A stretch of 38,011 nt of DNA from a bacterium HR08 (GTDB lineage Bacteria; Acidobacteriota; Blastocatellia; HR10), in contig BEHK01000009.1 of assembly GCA_002898775.1 (NCBI GenBank), positions 1 through 38,011 on the forward strand, in the 5' to 3' direction. The first letter of the stretch is position 1. Every line of letters starts with the position of its first letter. The notes under the pieces were generated by a model that had not been told where the DNA came from, made no database searches, and saw only the letters and a list, made by a program, of their open reading frames with translations. This document shows positions 8,176-16,779 of this stretch, piece after piece. Position numbers and translations under genes: made by a program.

Positions 8176-9956
8176 TGGGGAAGTCACGAGATATGATCGC
8201 ACGGACGCTCGCCACGGGGATGATCTGCCTCTTCATCCTTCCACTCGGCCACGCGGACGTCCGGAGTCGCGCGCACACCCGAGCGCCTGCTCAATCGTCC
8301 GGGCCTCGACTCATCGTCCAATTCGACGCCAAGCCGGTGATCGCCCTGCTGCCCGATGGGACGCTCATGGCCGTCTTCTTGCGGACGGTCGGAGAGAATC
8401 AGGAGATGCGCGCGCGGTTCTCGCGGGATAACGGCATGAGTTGGAGTGAGGAGCGGACGCTCTCGCCTCTTCCCGCCGGACTCGGGCGATGGGGAGGACT
8501 CGAAGTGCTGGTGGATCGGCGCGGCGAGATCCATCTCTTCACCCTGAATGACGCCGGAACGGCCGGACGCCCCATGCCCGAACGACGCCTCGATATCTGG
8601 CACGCAAAGACCGAAAGCGGACGCGCTCGATGGCGGCCGTGGAAGCGGATCTGGCAGGGATATACCGGAGCCCTCAATTCGGTCATCCAGCTCCGCAGCG
8701 GACGCTTGCTCCTGCCGTTCTCCTATTACACCGGACGGTCTTGGAGCCAGCGCGGAGAAGGGCTGCTGGCTTTCCTCTACATGGGCGTCTTTGAAGCGAC
8801 GGTCCTCTATTCGGATGATGAGGGAGAGACGTGGGCGCTTTCCCCGAGCATCCTGCACGTTCCGGCTCAAGACATCACGTCCGGGGAGTCCGGAGCCGTG
8901 GAGCCCGTTGTGCTCGAATTGCGGGACGGCCGCGTGTGGATGTTGATCCGAACGCAACGCGGTCGCCTCTACGAATCGTACTCGCTTGATGGCGGGCTCC
9001 ATTGGTCGCGCCCCCGACCATCCCGGTTCCTCTCTTCGGAATCGCCGGCGGGACTCACGCGCTTGACCGATGGGCGTATTCTCTTGCTCTGGAACAACTG
9101 CCAGCGGTTCCCCTATGCTTATGGAGGGCGACATGTGCTGCACGCGGCCATTTCCGAGGATGAGGGGCGAACCTGGCGTGGATATCGCGAGGTCGCTCGC
9201 GACCCGCTCCTGACGCAGCCACCCCCTCCCCGCGGAGATTTCGGGACGGCTTACCCCTATCCGACGCCAACGCCGGATGGAAAGGTCATCTTTACGACAG
9301 GACAGGGGGCAGCCGTTCGATTACTCACGATCCTCCTTGATCCCGCTTGGCTCTATGAGACCGTGCAACGGGATGACTTCTCTAAAGGATTGAGTGAATG
9401 GTCGAGTTTCGGAACACGAGGCGTGGAGGTCATTCCTCATCCCGAGAAACCGGGTGCGCAGGTCTTGAGCCTCCGAAAAACAGACCCCGAGTGGCCCGCT
9501 ACGGCCGTTCGGAATTTCCCCATTGGGAAGAAGGGGCGATTATCCCTTCGGTTCTTACTTCGGCCGGGATTCAAGGGACTCCGCCTCGGGCTCACGGATC
9601 ATTTCTCCGTGCCGTATGATCTCGAAGATGATCTCTATGCCGCATACGCCCTGGAGATCACCGGGGAAGGGCGCCTGGCTGGCGAACGCGTGGACTTCGG
9701 GCGATGGCATGAACTGCGCGTCGAATGGGATGTGCCGAAGCGAGAAGCGCGCGCCTTCCTCGACGGCCGGGAGGTGACGGTGCTTCCCCTCTTGCGACAG
9801 ACCGAGGGCATCTGTTATCTGCGGCTTTCTTCAACGGCCGAGGAAACGGATGAGGCGGGAATCCTGATCGAGTCCGTCGAAGCGGACGTCGGCGCGAGCT
9901 GGTTAGAATCGCCCTCCGGCCCTTCGTCATCGCAGAGGAGAAGGCCGAATCTATGA
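8172..9956 (+). CDS. Secreted BNR/sialidase-like protein with C-terminal laminin-G-like domain
   Basis: 594 residues from ATG 8172, which overlaps the previous stop (ATGATG context); an ATG at 8193 is an alternative. A signal peptide follows (MIARTLATGMICLFILPLGHA). Residues about 45-400 form a sialidase propeller with Asp-box-like motifs (FSRDNGMSW, YSDDEGETW, YSLDGGLHW, SEDEGRTW) and a central EPVVLELRDGRVWMLIRTQ strand typical of the family. From about residue 415 a beta-sandwich resembling LamG/concanavalin-like domains begins (DDFSKGLSEWSSFG ... FGRWHELRVEWD ... AFLDGREV). This is the usual architecture of an exported glycan-active or glycan-binding protein. It probably acts in the periplasm or outside the cell on the substrate taken up by the receptor and symporter. 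Confidence 0.85.
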   Translation: MMGKSRDMIARTLATGMICLFILPLGHADVRSRAHTRAPAQSSGPRLIVQFDAKPVIALLPDGTLMAVFLRTVGENQEMRARFSRDNGMSWSEERTLSPLPAGLGRWGGLEVLVDRRGEIHLFTLNDAGTAGRPMPERRLDIWHAKTESGRARWRPWKRIWQGYTGALNSVIQLRSGRLLLPFSYYTGRSWSQRGEGLLAFLYMGVFEATVLYSDDEGETWALSPSILHVPAQDITSGESGAVEPVVLELRDGRVWMLIRTQRGRLYESYSLDGGLHWSRPRPSRFLSSESPAGLTRLTDGRILLLWNNCQRFPYAYGGRHVLHAAISEDEGRTWRGYREVARDPLLTQPPPPRGDFGTAYPYPTPTPDGKVIFTTGQGAAVRLLTILLDPAWLYETVQRDDFSKGLSEWSSFGTRGVEVIPHPEKPGAQVLSLRKTDPEWPATAVRNFPIGKKGRLSLRFLLRPGFKGLRLGLTDHFSVPYDLEDDLYAAYALEITGEGRLAGERVDFGRWHELRVEWDVPKREARAFLDGREVTVLPLLRQTEGICYLRLSSTAEETDEAGILIESVEADVGASWLESPSGPSSSQRRRPNL

Positions 9957-12853
9957 GCGAACGTGCGCACGGAAAGCGCAGGAGCATGTGGCCGATTTTC
10001 GTCGGATCATGGATGATCGTCCTCGTGGCGGGCATCTCTCCACGAGGGGGAACGATCGAGGTCTGGACCGACGATACGTTCGCTGATTTCATCGCCGGGA
10101 CACTCGGCGCCGCCGGAGCGAATCTCTATGTATCCGCCACGGGATGGGTGCAACCGATCCATCGGTGGGATCTCGATGAGGATGGGCATCTGGATTTGCT
10201 CTTCAACCAAACCCATGACGCTGCCCTTCGACTCCCCGCCACCGTCTACGCCGGGGGCCGCGGCGGTCTCACCCCCAACGTCGCACGTCATCTGCCGACG
10301 GACGGGGGGCGCTTTGCCCTCGTGGGAGATGTCAACGGAGACGGATTCACAGACGCACTCCTGGTGAACGGAAATAATGGAACCCATGAGCAAACCGGAG
10401 CCCTCCTCTATTGGGGAGAGCAGAGGGGGCTTCATCCCGCGCATCGAACGCGGGTCCTCCCGAATCGGATGATCACAGCCGCCGCGCTGGGACGGCTCTT
10501 TCCTCACCTTCGGGGAAGATTATCCGGAGCTTTCGCGCTCGGACCTGACGGACGGTTAGCCGTCATTCGCATGTTCTCGCGTCACCCCGAGCTCGTGATG
10601 ACGTCCCTCACCGGCGTGACATCGGTGGCCATCGGCAATGGAGCCGTCTACATTGTTCGGGAGGGAAGGCCCTATCAGCTGCGGCTGGCGGAAGACGGCC
10701 AAATTCGAGAGCTTCTCCCGTTGCCCGGCCGTGACGTCGAACGCCTTTGGCTCGCTCACATGGATGAGAATGAGAGTCTCGATCTCCTCTATCGTCGCAA
10801 GGGCCGTCCTCTCCAGTGGCTCAAAGATGGGGATCCAACGGGGTCCCCACGCGATCTCGAGATCGCGTGGGGTGCCCGAGCGGAATCCCCGCGCGATCTT
10901 CCGGTGATGGCTCCCTCGGCGATCGCCGTCGCCGATTTCGACCGCGATGGTCGTCCTGATCTGGCGGCTGCGGTTGCCGATGAGGTGCTCGTCTTCCCCT
11001 CCATCGCGAGCGGACGCCGATCCCCCATGCGATGGCCGGCGCCGTGGGCGACGGCCATCGCCGTCGGTGATTGGAATGCGGATGGCTGGACGGACCTCGC
11101 CGTGGCTATTGGCCGCGATCGCGATCAGTATGAGACCGCCTCGCTGATCTATTGGGGGAGCCGCGAGGGATTCTCTTCGCGGCGCATGACCCCGGTGGCG
11201 AGTGCGGGCGCACGTGACATCGCCTCGGGGGAGTTCACCGGAGATGGGATCGAGGATCTTCTCATCGTAAACGGCATTCGCGGCCGTGTTCGAGGAGATA
11301 TTCCTTCGCTGCTCTATTGGGGCGCGGGCCGCCGGGGCTTTCGTCCGGAGCGCGTCTTGACCCTCCCGACCGTGGGGGCCTACGAATCAAGCGCGGCCGA
11401 TTTGAACGACGATGGATACGTTGATCTCATCATCGCCTGTGCTTACGAGGACGATGCGGAGGGCGATCGCGGAGCCATGATCTTCTGGGGGACGCCCGCC
11501 GGTCCCGATATCGCTCGCCCCACCTATCTGCCGACGCGCGGGACCATCAGCTCCAGTATCGCCGATCTCAACCGTGATGGACGGTTGGATCTCATCTTCA
11601 GCGAATTTCGAGACGGGACGTTGAAGATCATCTGGGGAAGCCCCTTCGGATACGAGCGCGCTCCCGTGACGACCCTCGCGTCCCCCTCCCACCGGGATCC
11701 GCGATTCCACCTCGTCGCCGATCTCAACGCTGATGGGTGGTTGGATATCTTCGTCCCGGATATTCGCCAGCGAACGTCTCTCCTCTATTGGGGAGGAGCA
11801 GGGGGATTCAACCCCAATCGGATGACGCTGATCCCTGGCTTCGGAACGACGACCGCTGAAGCCGCCGATCTCAACGCCGATGGATGGCTCGATCTCATCC
11901 TCTGCAGCTTCTGGGATCCCGACACGAGGAACTATCATGTTCCTTCGCTGATTCTCTGGGGAGGACCGAAGGGCTTCGACGCGTCACGGCGATCGGAGCT
12001 GGAGACGTGGGGCTGTCATGACGTCGCCGTCGCCGATCTGAATCGGGACGGGGCGCTGGATCTCGTCTTCTCCAATTACCACGCGGGGCACACGCGCTCC
12101 ATGGAGAGCTTCATCTATTGGGGAGGGCCCGGAGGGTATCGAAACGATCGGCGGATGGGCTTGCCCAACGATTCGGCCGCCGGCATCCAGATCGGCGATT
12201 TCAATGAGGACGGGTGGCCCGATATCGCGTTCTCCAATCATATACGCCAGGGCGATCATCGTACGCGCTCGCGGATCTACTGGGGGAGCGCGCGGGGCTT
12301 CGATCGTCGCCGGGTGAGCGTGCTGCCCACGCTCGGCCCTCATCAGATGATGACGACCGATATGGGGAATCTATACGACCGGCGTCTCGTCGAAGTCTTC
12401 GCGTCGCGGATCGTCCGCGTGGATCCATCGCTCGTCCTCCAATCGTTGATGTGGAAGGCGGAGTGCCCTCCGACAACGGCTCTTCGATTCCAAATTCGTG
12501 CGGGAGCGACTCCGGAAGCCCTACGGGAGGCTGCCTGGTGGGGACCGGGCGGACCCAAGACCTTCTTCACCGAGAGTCCGGCTCGGTTGGATGATCTCCC
12601 GCTGTCGGGCCCCTACTTTCAGTATCGCGTATGGTTCGAGTTGAGCCCGACCGGTCGCGGACCACGTCTGGACCGCGTCGAGCTCACTTTCGTCAAACGG
12701 AGCTTTTCCTCGACGGGCGGCCGAAGCCGTGACGGGGCCTGCCGGACGAGCGCCGGGTTTCGAGACGAGGACGAACGCGCTGCCGAGGCCGGTAGGGGCG
12801 ACCAGCCGGTCGCCTCTACCGGCCTCGGGACATCCGTGAGGAGGCGAGGATGA
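9953..12853 (+). CDS. Exported FG-GAP/VCBS repeat protein containing an in-frame palindromic repeat
   Basis: 966 residues; the ATG overlaps the previous stop. A hydrophobic N-terminal segment (MWPIFVGSWMIVLVAGIS) suggests export. The body holds about eleven calcium-binding D-x-N-x-D-G-x-x-D loops (DVNGDGFTD, DFDRDGRPD, DWNADGWTD, DLNDDGYVD, DLNRDGRLD, DLNADGWLD twice, DLNRDGALD, DFNEDGWPD and others), most followed by a YWG strand, as in FG-GAP/VCBS integrin-like propellers. A beta-domain follows (about 815-905). Residues about 296-309 (GSPRDLEIAWGAR) are encoded by the 38-bp palindrome at 10840-10877 and interrupt the repeat pattern. The last 45 residues look non-conserved and contain a strong hairpin. 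Likely a surface or periplasmic substrate- or protein-binding scaffold; no enzymatic motif is seen. Confidence 0.85.
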   Translation: MSERAHGKRRSMWPIFVGSWMIVLVAGISPRGGTIEVWTDDTFADFIAGTLGAAGANLYVSATGWVQPIHRWDLDEDGHLDLLFNQTHDAALRLPATVYAGGRGGLTPNVARHLPTDGGRFALVGDVNGDGFTDALLVNGNNGTHEQTGALLYWGEQRGLHPAHRTRVLPNRMITAAALGRLFPHLRGRLSGAFALGPDGRLAVIRMFSRHPELVMTSLTGVTSVAIGNGAVYIVREGRPYQLRLAEDGQIRELLPLPGRDVERLWLAHMDENESLDLLYRRKGRPLQWLKDGDPTGSPRDLEIAWGARAESPRDLPVMAPSAIAVADFDRDGRPDLAAAVADEVLVFPSIASGRRSPMRWPAPWATAIAVGDWNADGWTDLAVAIGRDRDQYETASLIYWGSREGFSSRRMTPVASAGARDIASGEFTGDGIEDLLIVNGIRGRVRGDIPSLLYWGAGRRGFRPERVLTLPTVGAYESSAADLNDDGYVDLIIACAYEDDAEGDRGAMIFWGTPAGPDIARPTYLPTRGTISSSIADLNRDGRLDLIFSEFRDGTLKIIWGSPFGYERAPVTTLASPSHRDPRFHLVADLNADGWLDIFVPDIRQRTSLLYWGGAGGFNPNRMTLIPGFGTTTAEAADLNADGWLDLILCSFWDPDTRNYHVPSLILWGGPKGFDASRRSELETWGCHDVAVADLNRDGALDLVFSNYHAGHTRSMESFIYWGGPGGYRNDRRMGLPNDSAAGIQIGDFNEDGWPDIAFSNHIRQGDHRTRSRIYWGSARGFDRRRVSVLPTLGPHQMMTTDMGNLYDRRLVEVFASRIVRVDPSLVLQSLMWKAECPPTTALRFQIRAGATPEALREAAWWGPGGPKTFFTESPARLDDLPLSGPYFQYRVWFELSPTGRGPRLDRVELTFVKRSFSSTGGRSRDGACRTSAGFRDEDERAAEAGRGDQPVASTGLGTSVRRRG
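10840..10877. repeat. 38-bp palindromic repeat, copy 2 (in frame in FG-GAP gene)
   Basis: Left arm ggggtccccacgcgatctc (10840-10858) and right arm gagatcgcgtggggtgccc (10859-10877) form a 19-bp dyad with mismatches only at 10843/10874 and 10844/10873. It is the exact reverse complement of copy 1. It is read through in frame (codons start at 10841). All six frames of this sequence are free of stops. A further half-arm-like string (ccccgcgcgatctt) lies at about 10887-10900 just downstream, repeating the peptide S-P-R-D-L. The five bases after it (gagcg) also follow copy 3 when copy 3 is read in this orientation. Confidence 0.92.
12783..12828. repeat. 46-base near-perfect hairpin at 3' end of FG-GAP gene
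   Basis: ccgaggccggtag (12783-12795) pairs with ctaccggcctcgg (12816-12828). The stem continues inward through one G-T pair and seven more pairs to an AGCC loop (12804-12807), 21 pairs in all. It lies inside the last codons of the FG-GAP gene, 22 bases before the next ATG, with no T-run. The inner core (gtaggggcgacc / ggtcgcctctac) resembles hairpin cores I recall being dispersed in other bacterial genomes (from memory), so this is probably a REP-like element that lengthened the reading frame. An mRNA-stability or attenuation role is possible. Confidence 0.75.
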
Positions 12854-13971
12854 TGCGTGAGACGTTCATTGTAGCGCTGGCTCTCCTTCAGATCGCGGTG
12901 GGGGGGCGAGCGCCGGGTGAGGAAAAACCTTTCTTCGAGACGGGAGCCGTTCGGGAGGCCGCTTCTCCGGGAGAACGCCACGCCTATCCGGTCATCGCCC
13001 GCACGGCCGGCGGTCAGCTCTTGACTGTCTGGACGATGATGGATGCAGAGAAGCGCGACGGACGCATCGTTGGCGCCTTCTCCCGGGATGGGGGAAGAAC
13101 CTGGAGCGAACCCGTGACGCTCATCGACATTCCCGGGAAAATGGACGCCGATCCCAGCATCATCATTGACGGCCGTCGCATCCTCGTCTATTCGACGACG
13201 GTGGAGATCCCCAACCGCATCGAGAGGAGCGAAGTGTGGATGACCGTGAGCGAAGATGAGGGAAGGCAGTGGTCCGCACCCCTTCGGATCGAGATGCCCT
13301 ACAAGTACGTCGTAGGCAAGCGTCATCTCGGGCTGAAGCTGCGCGATGGAACGCTCATCATGCCTTTCTCCTGGGACCTCTGGGCCGAAGCCGGAACACC
13401 GGCGCGAACCGAAGGGGAGATGGATTTGAAGTCCGGCGTGCTGCTCTCGACCGATGGAGGGCTCACGTGGACGCCGCATGGGGACCTCCACATCTTCGAG
13501 CGCAAGGTGCATCCCGGGGCCATTTGGGGGGTGGACGAACCGGCCATTGTCGAACTCGCCAATGGAGAGCTCTACATGCTTTTACGCACAGGCACGGAGT
13601 GGCTCTACGAATCGCGCAGCCCGGACGGCGGGCGGACGTGGACGCCTCCTGTGCGCAGTCCGCTGCTTGGGCACAACAGTCCGGCCGCTCTCTGGCGGCT
13701 CGATCAAAACCCCCATGAGATCATCGTTATCTGGAACAACTCGCCTCGCCATCGGTATCCGCTGACAGTAGCCCTCTCGGCCGATGGCGGCCGTAGTTGG
13801 TCGCGTCCGAAGATCGTGGCGACGTCGGACGGGCCGCAGGTTTCCTACCCTGGAATCACGCAAGCTCCCGATGGGACATTCGTCGCCGTGTGGCAGCAAC
13901 AGCGGCCTGACGGTGGTCGCGATATCCGCTGGGCGCGCTTCAATCGCGCCTGGGTGCTGGTCGATCCATGA
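12850..13971 (+). CDS. Secreted BNR/sialidase-like protein
   Basis: 373 residues, starting at ATG 12850 (or 12853) with gaggagg about 8 bases upstream and overlapping the previous stop. The N-terminus is a signal peptide (MMRETFIVALALLQIAVGGRA). Five Asp boxes are visible: SRDGGRTW, SEDEGRQW, STDGGLTW, SPDGGRTW and SADGGRSW, one per propeller blade as in exo-alpha-sialidases. A VDEPAIVELANGELYMLLRT strand sits where catalytic-domain sialidases have their conserved glutamate/arginine region. This is the most compact and canonical of the three BNR proteins here and probably the main exported glycosidase-like enzyme. True sialidase activity cannot be claimed from motifs alone. Confidence 0.87.
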   Translation: MMRETFIVALALLQIAVGGRAPGEEKPFFETGAVREAASPGERHAYPVIARTAGGQLLTVWTMMDAEKRDGRIVGAFSRDGGRTWSEPVTLIDIPGKMDADPSIIIDGRRILVYSTTVEIPNRIERSEVWMTVSEDEGRQWSAPLRIEMPYKYVVGKRHLGLKLRDGTLIMPFSWDLWAEAGTPARTEGEMDLKSGVLLSTDGGLTWTPHGDLHIFERKVHPGAIWGVDEPAIVELANGELYMLLRTGTEWLYESRSPDGGRTWTPPVRSPLLGHNSPAALWRLDQNPHEIIVIWNNSPRHRYPLTVALSADGGRSWSRPKIVATSDGPQVSYPGITQAPDGTFVAVWQQQRPDGGRDIRWARFNRAWVLVDP

Positions 13972-13994
13972 GAGCACCAACGGGGGGGGAGAGA

Positions 13995-14762
13995 ATGAGA
14001 TTGGCCGAAAAAGTCGCGATCGTCACCGGTGGGGGAACGGGCATCGGTCGCGGGATCAGTCGCTCGCTGGCCGAAGCCGGCGCCCGCGTGGTCATCGCCC
14101 AACGTCGCGCGGAGAAGGCCCAGGCAATGGCCGACGCCTTGCGATCGGAGGGATTCGAGGCCCTGGCCCTGGGCGCGGATATCTCCAAGCGCTCTCAGGT
14201 GCAACAGCTCGTCGCGCGTACGCTCGAGCGGTGGGGGCGCATCGACATCCTCGTCAACAACGCCGCCGTTACGGGATTGCCCGCCATCGCTCCGTTCCTC
14301 GCGTGCTCCGATGAGCAGTTGGATCTGATCGTGGACGTGAACCTCAAGGGCACGTTCATCTGCTCTCAAGAGGTTGCTCGCGTCATGGTCGGGCAGGGCG
14401 GCGGGAGCATCATCCACATCTCCTCGGTGGCCGCCTTCGCCGCACAAGAGGGAGCCGCGGCATACTGCGCGACGAAGGCGGGGATCGTCGGTTTGACGCG
14501 CGCCATGGCCCTGGAGCTGGCTCCTTACGACATTCGGGTGAATTGCCTGGTGCCGGGCGATATCCTCATCGAGACGAACCAGGCGCTCCTGGACGAACTG
14601 AAGGCGCGGGGCATCTCTGGTCAGTACGCGCGCCGCATCCCCCTGGGGCGTCGGGGAACGCCCGAGGACATCGGTCCGGCCGTCGTCTTCCTCGCTTCGG
14701 GCGACGCCTCCTATATCACCGGAGCGACGCTCGTCATCGACGGGGGATTTTTGATCTATTGA
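13995..14762 (+). CDS. Short-chain dehydrogenase/reductase (SDR)
   Basis: 255 residues from ATG 13995, which follows a gggggagaga ribosome site; the in-frame ATG at 13968 overlaps the previous gene but would add nine non-conserved residues. Classical SDR signatures are complete: TGGGTGIG nucleotide loop (residues 11-18), NNAAV, ISSVA with the catalytic serine, Y157-CAT-K161, and a closing S-Y-I-T-G-A-T-L-V-I-D-G-G-F. The arginine-rich segment after the first beta-alpha-beta unit suggests NADP(H) preference (inference). It presumably oxidises or reduces a hydroxyl/keto group of the imported compound, as glucose-dehydrogenase-like SDRs do in sugar-acid pathways. Confidence 0.92.
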   Translation: MRLAEKVAIVTGGGTGIGRGISRSLAEAGARVVIAQRRAEKAQAMADALRSEGFEALALGADISKRSQVQQLVARTLERWGRIDILVNNAAVTGLPAIAPFLACSDEQLDLIVDVNLKGTFICSQEVARVMVGQGGGSIIHISSVAAFAAQEGAAAYCATKAGIVGLTRAMALELAPYDIRVNCLVPGDILIETNQALLDELKARGISGQYARRIPLGRRGTPEDIGPAVVFLASGDASYITGATLVIDGGFLIY

Positions 14763-14776
14763 GCAAGGGAGGGCAC

Positions 14777-15655
14777 ATGAAGCTACGGGGAATCATTCCA
14801 CCGATTGCGACGCCGCTCCTTCCGGATGAGCGCGTGGATGAGCGGGGATTGCGACGGCTGGTGCGTTATCTGCTCGATGCCGGCGTGCACGGGATCTTCG
14901 TCAACGGCTCCATGGGGGGATTCGCGTTGCTCGCCGATCGCGAGCAAGTGCGCGCCGTCGAGATCGTCGTTGAAGAAGTGAATGGTCGCGTGCCCGTGAT
15001 CGCCGGAGCCGCTGAGACGGGCACGCGCCGCGTCATCGCCAAAGCGCGCGAGATCGAGCGCGCGGGCGCGGATTTCTTGAGCGTCCTGCCCCCCTATTAC
15101 TTCCGCCTCACGCAGGAGAGCGCCCTTCGATTCTTCCAAGAAGTCGCCCGCGCGGTGGACAGACCGCTCTTCATCTACAACAATCCCACACTCGTGGGCT
15201 TCTCGCTTGAGGTGGCGACCGTTCTCGAACTCAGCCACGAGCCTACCATCGTGGGCATCAAGGAGAGCGATCCCACATGCGATCGGTGGCGGCGACTGCT
15301 GGAAGCCTTCCGCCATCGGGAAGATTTCACGATCCTTCTGGGCACGGAGGTGTTGATGCCGATCGCACTGCTGCTGGGCGCCGATGGGATCGTCGGCGGC
15401 CTCCACAATGTGGCTCCTCGCCTGGCTGTGGAATTGTACGAGGCCGCGCGAGCGGGGGAGTATGCGCGGGCGCTGGCGCTGCAAGAGCGGCTGGCCCAAC
15501 TCTGGCGCATCTTCGAGTTCGGGGAGATCTGGGGAGGATTGGAAGCCGCCTTGCAATTCTTGGGCTTGTGCGAGAAGGTGACCGCCAGCCCCTATCGGTC
15601 GCTGGAGCCGGAGCAGCGACGACAGGTCGAAGCCATCCTGCGAGCGTATTTGTGA
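14777..15655 (+). CDS. DapA/NanA-family pyruvate-dependent lyase or synthase
   Basis: 292 residues from ATG 14777, with a gggaggg site. It is a TIM-barrel class I aldolase of the dihydrodipicolinate synthase/N-acetylneuraminate lyase family. The Schiff-base lysine is K162 (V-G-I-K-E-S-D) and the catalytic tyrosine is Y134 (FIYNNP). The usual G-T-T-G-E loop that binds the pyruvate carboxylate is G-S-M-G-G here (residues 44-48), a departure from both DapA and NanA that suggests a different substrate. Family members cleave or form bonds between pyruvate and aldehydes. Placement with sialidase-like genes is compatible with aldol cleavage of a nonulosonate-type or keto-acid intermediate. Confidence 0.88.
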   Translation: MKLRGIIPPIATPLLPDERVDERGLRRLVRYLLDAGVHGIFVNGSMGGFALLADREQVRAVEIVVEEVNGRVPVIAGAAETGTRRVIAKAREIERAGADFLSVLPPYYFRLTQESALRFFQEVARAVDRPLFIYNNPTLVGFSLEVATVLELSHEPTIVGIKESDPTCDRWRRLLEAFRHREDFTILLGTEVLMPIALLLGADGIVGGLHNVAPRLAVELYEAARAGEYARALALQERLAQLWRIFEFGEIWGGLEAALQFLGLCEKVTASPYRSLEPEQRRQVEAILRAYL

Positions 15656-15675
15656 AAACATTCGGAGATCTCCCT

Positions 15676-16767
15676 ATGCCGGGACGTGAGCATATCTGGC
15701 AGCGATACGCCGCCTGGCTCGGGCTTGAGAATCCCATGGTGAGTCTTGGCGAAGGCGATACGCCGCTCGTGCGCAGTTGGCGGATCGGTCCGCGCCTGGG
15801 GTTCGAGCGGCTCTATTTCAAGTTGGAGAGCCTGAACCCGACGGGATCGTTCAAAGACCGGTTCGTTGTCCTGGAGATCGCCGATATGCTCCGCAGCGGA
15901 CAACGGGTGTGCCTGGCCACCTCCTCCGGCAATACGGGGTCGGCCCTGGCCGCTTATGCCGCGCGCTCCGAGCGCCGGTGTGTGATCTTCGTGAGCGAGC
16001 AGACGCCCGACGCGAAGCTGCAGCAGATGCTCGCCTATGGCGCGCACATCTATCGCGTGCGAGAGTTCGGGCGCTCGGCCGAGATCACGCGCCGGACCTT
16101 CGAACGCCTGCACCGATTCGCCACCGAACGGGGCTATCGGTTAGTCGTGTCCGCCTTCCGATATTCTCCTCTCGGGATGCAGGGGGTGAAGACGCTCGCC
16201 TTCGAGATCGCCGACGCTCTCCCCACCGTTGATCACGTCTTCGTTCCCGTCGGCGGTGGAGGATTGCTCACCGCTCTCTGGTACGGATTCGATGAGTGGG
16301 CGCGCGGGGGACGGGTGCAGCGCGTGCCGCGACTTCACGCCGTGCAACCCGTGGGCTGCGCGCCGGTCGTGCGCGCCTGGCGAAGAGGGGAGGACCGCAT
16401 CCTGCCCGTCGAAGCTCGAACCGAGGTCAGTGGCCTGGCTGTCCCCTTCGATATTGATGGAGCGCTTGCCCTGACCGCTGTGCGGGCATCCGGTGGAGCC
16501 GCATGGGCGTTGCCCGATGAGCAGATCTGGGAAGCACAGGCCATGCTCTGCCACGAGGAGGGGATTTTCGCCGAGCCGGCAGGTGCGGCCGCGCTCGCTG
16601 GCTTCTTGGCCGCCATTCGGGAGAACGCCCTTCGTCCGGAAGAAAGCGTCGTTTGCCTGGTAACCGGTCACGGGTTCAAAGACCTCACGGCGATGGAGCG
16701 GATCTCGAGTGCGCAGGCTGTTCCCCTCATTGAAGCTGAGGAGATCTTCGAACTCCCATTTGCATAA
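15676..16767 (+). CDS. Threonine-synthase-like PLP-dependent enzyme (fold type II)
   Basis: 363 residues from ATG 15676 (ggag at 15664-15667, 8-base spacing); a GTG at 15652 overlapping the previous stop is the alternative. The PLP lysine is K60 in NPTGSFKDR. The phosphate-binding glycine loop is seen in the downstream PVGGGGLL, and the S-S-G-N-T-G-S substrate loop is present. Length and motifs fit threonine synthase of the ThrC group that converts O-phosphohomoserine to threonine, or related dehydratases/lyases. No other threonine pathway gene is adjacent, whereas a RidA gene follows directly. A beta- or gamma-elimination giving an enamine is therefore a plausible catabolic role (inference). 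Confidence 0.87.
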   Translation: MPGREHIWQRYAAWLGLENPMVSLGEGDTPLVRSWRIGPRLGFERLYFKLESLNPTGSFKDRFVVLEIADMLRSGQRVCLATSSGNTGSALAAYAARSERRCVIFVSEQTPDAKLQQMLAYGAHIYRVREFGRSAEITRRTFERLHRFATERGYRLVVSAFRYSPLGMQGVKTLAFEIADALPTVDHVFVPVGGGGLLTALWYGFDEWARGGRVQRVPRLHAVQPVGCAPVVRAWRRGEDRILPVEARTEVSGLAVPFDIDGALALTAVRASGGAAWALPDEQIWEAQAMLCHEEGIFAEPAGAAALAGFLAAIRENALRPEESVVCLVTGHGFKDLTAMERISSAQAVPLIEAEEIFELPFA

Positions 16768-16779
16768 AGGAGGATTCCG

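Noticed and set aside
12783-12828. Hairpin considered as a Rho-independent terminator
   Set aside because: No T-run, located inside a reading frame, and the next gene starts 22 bases later by overlap.
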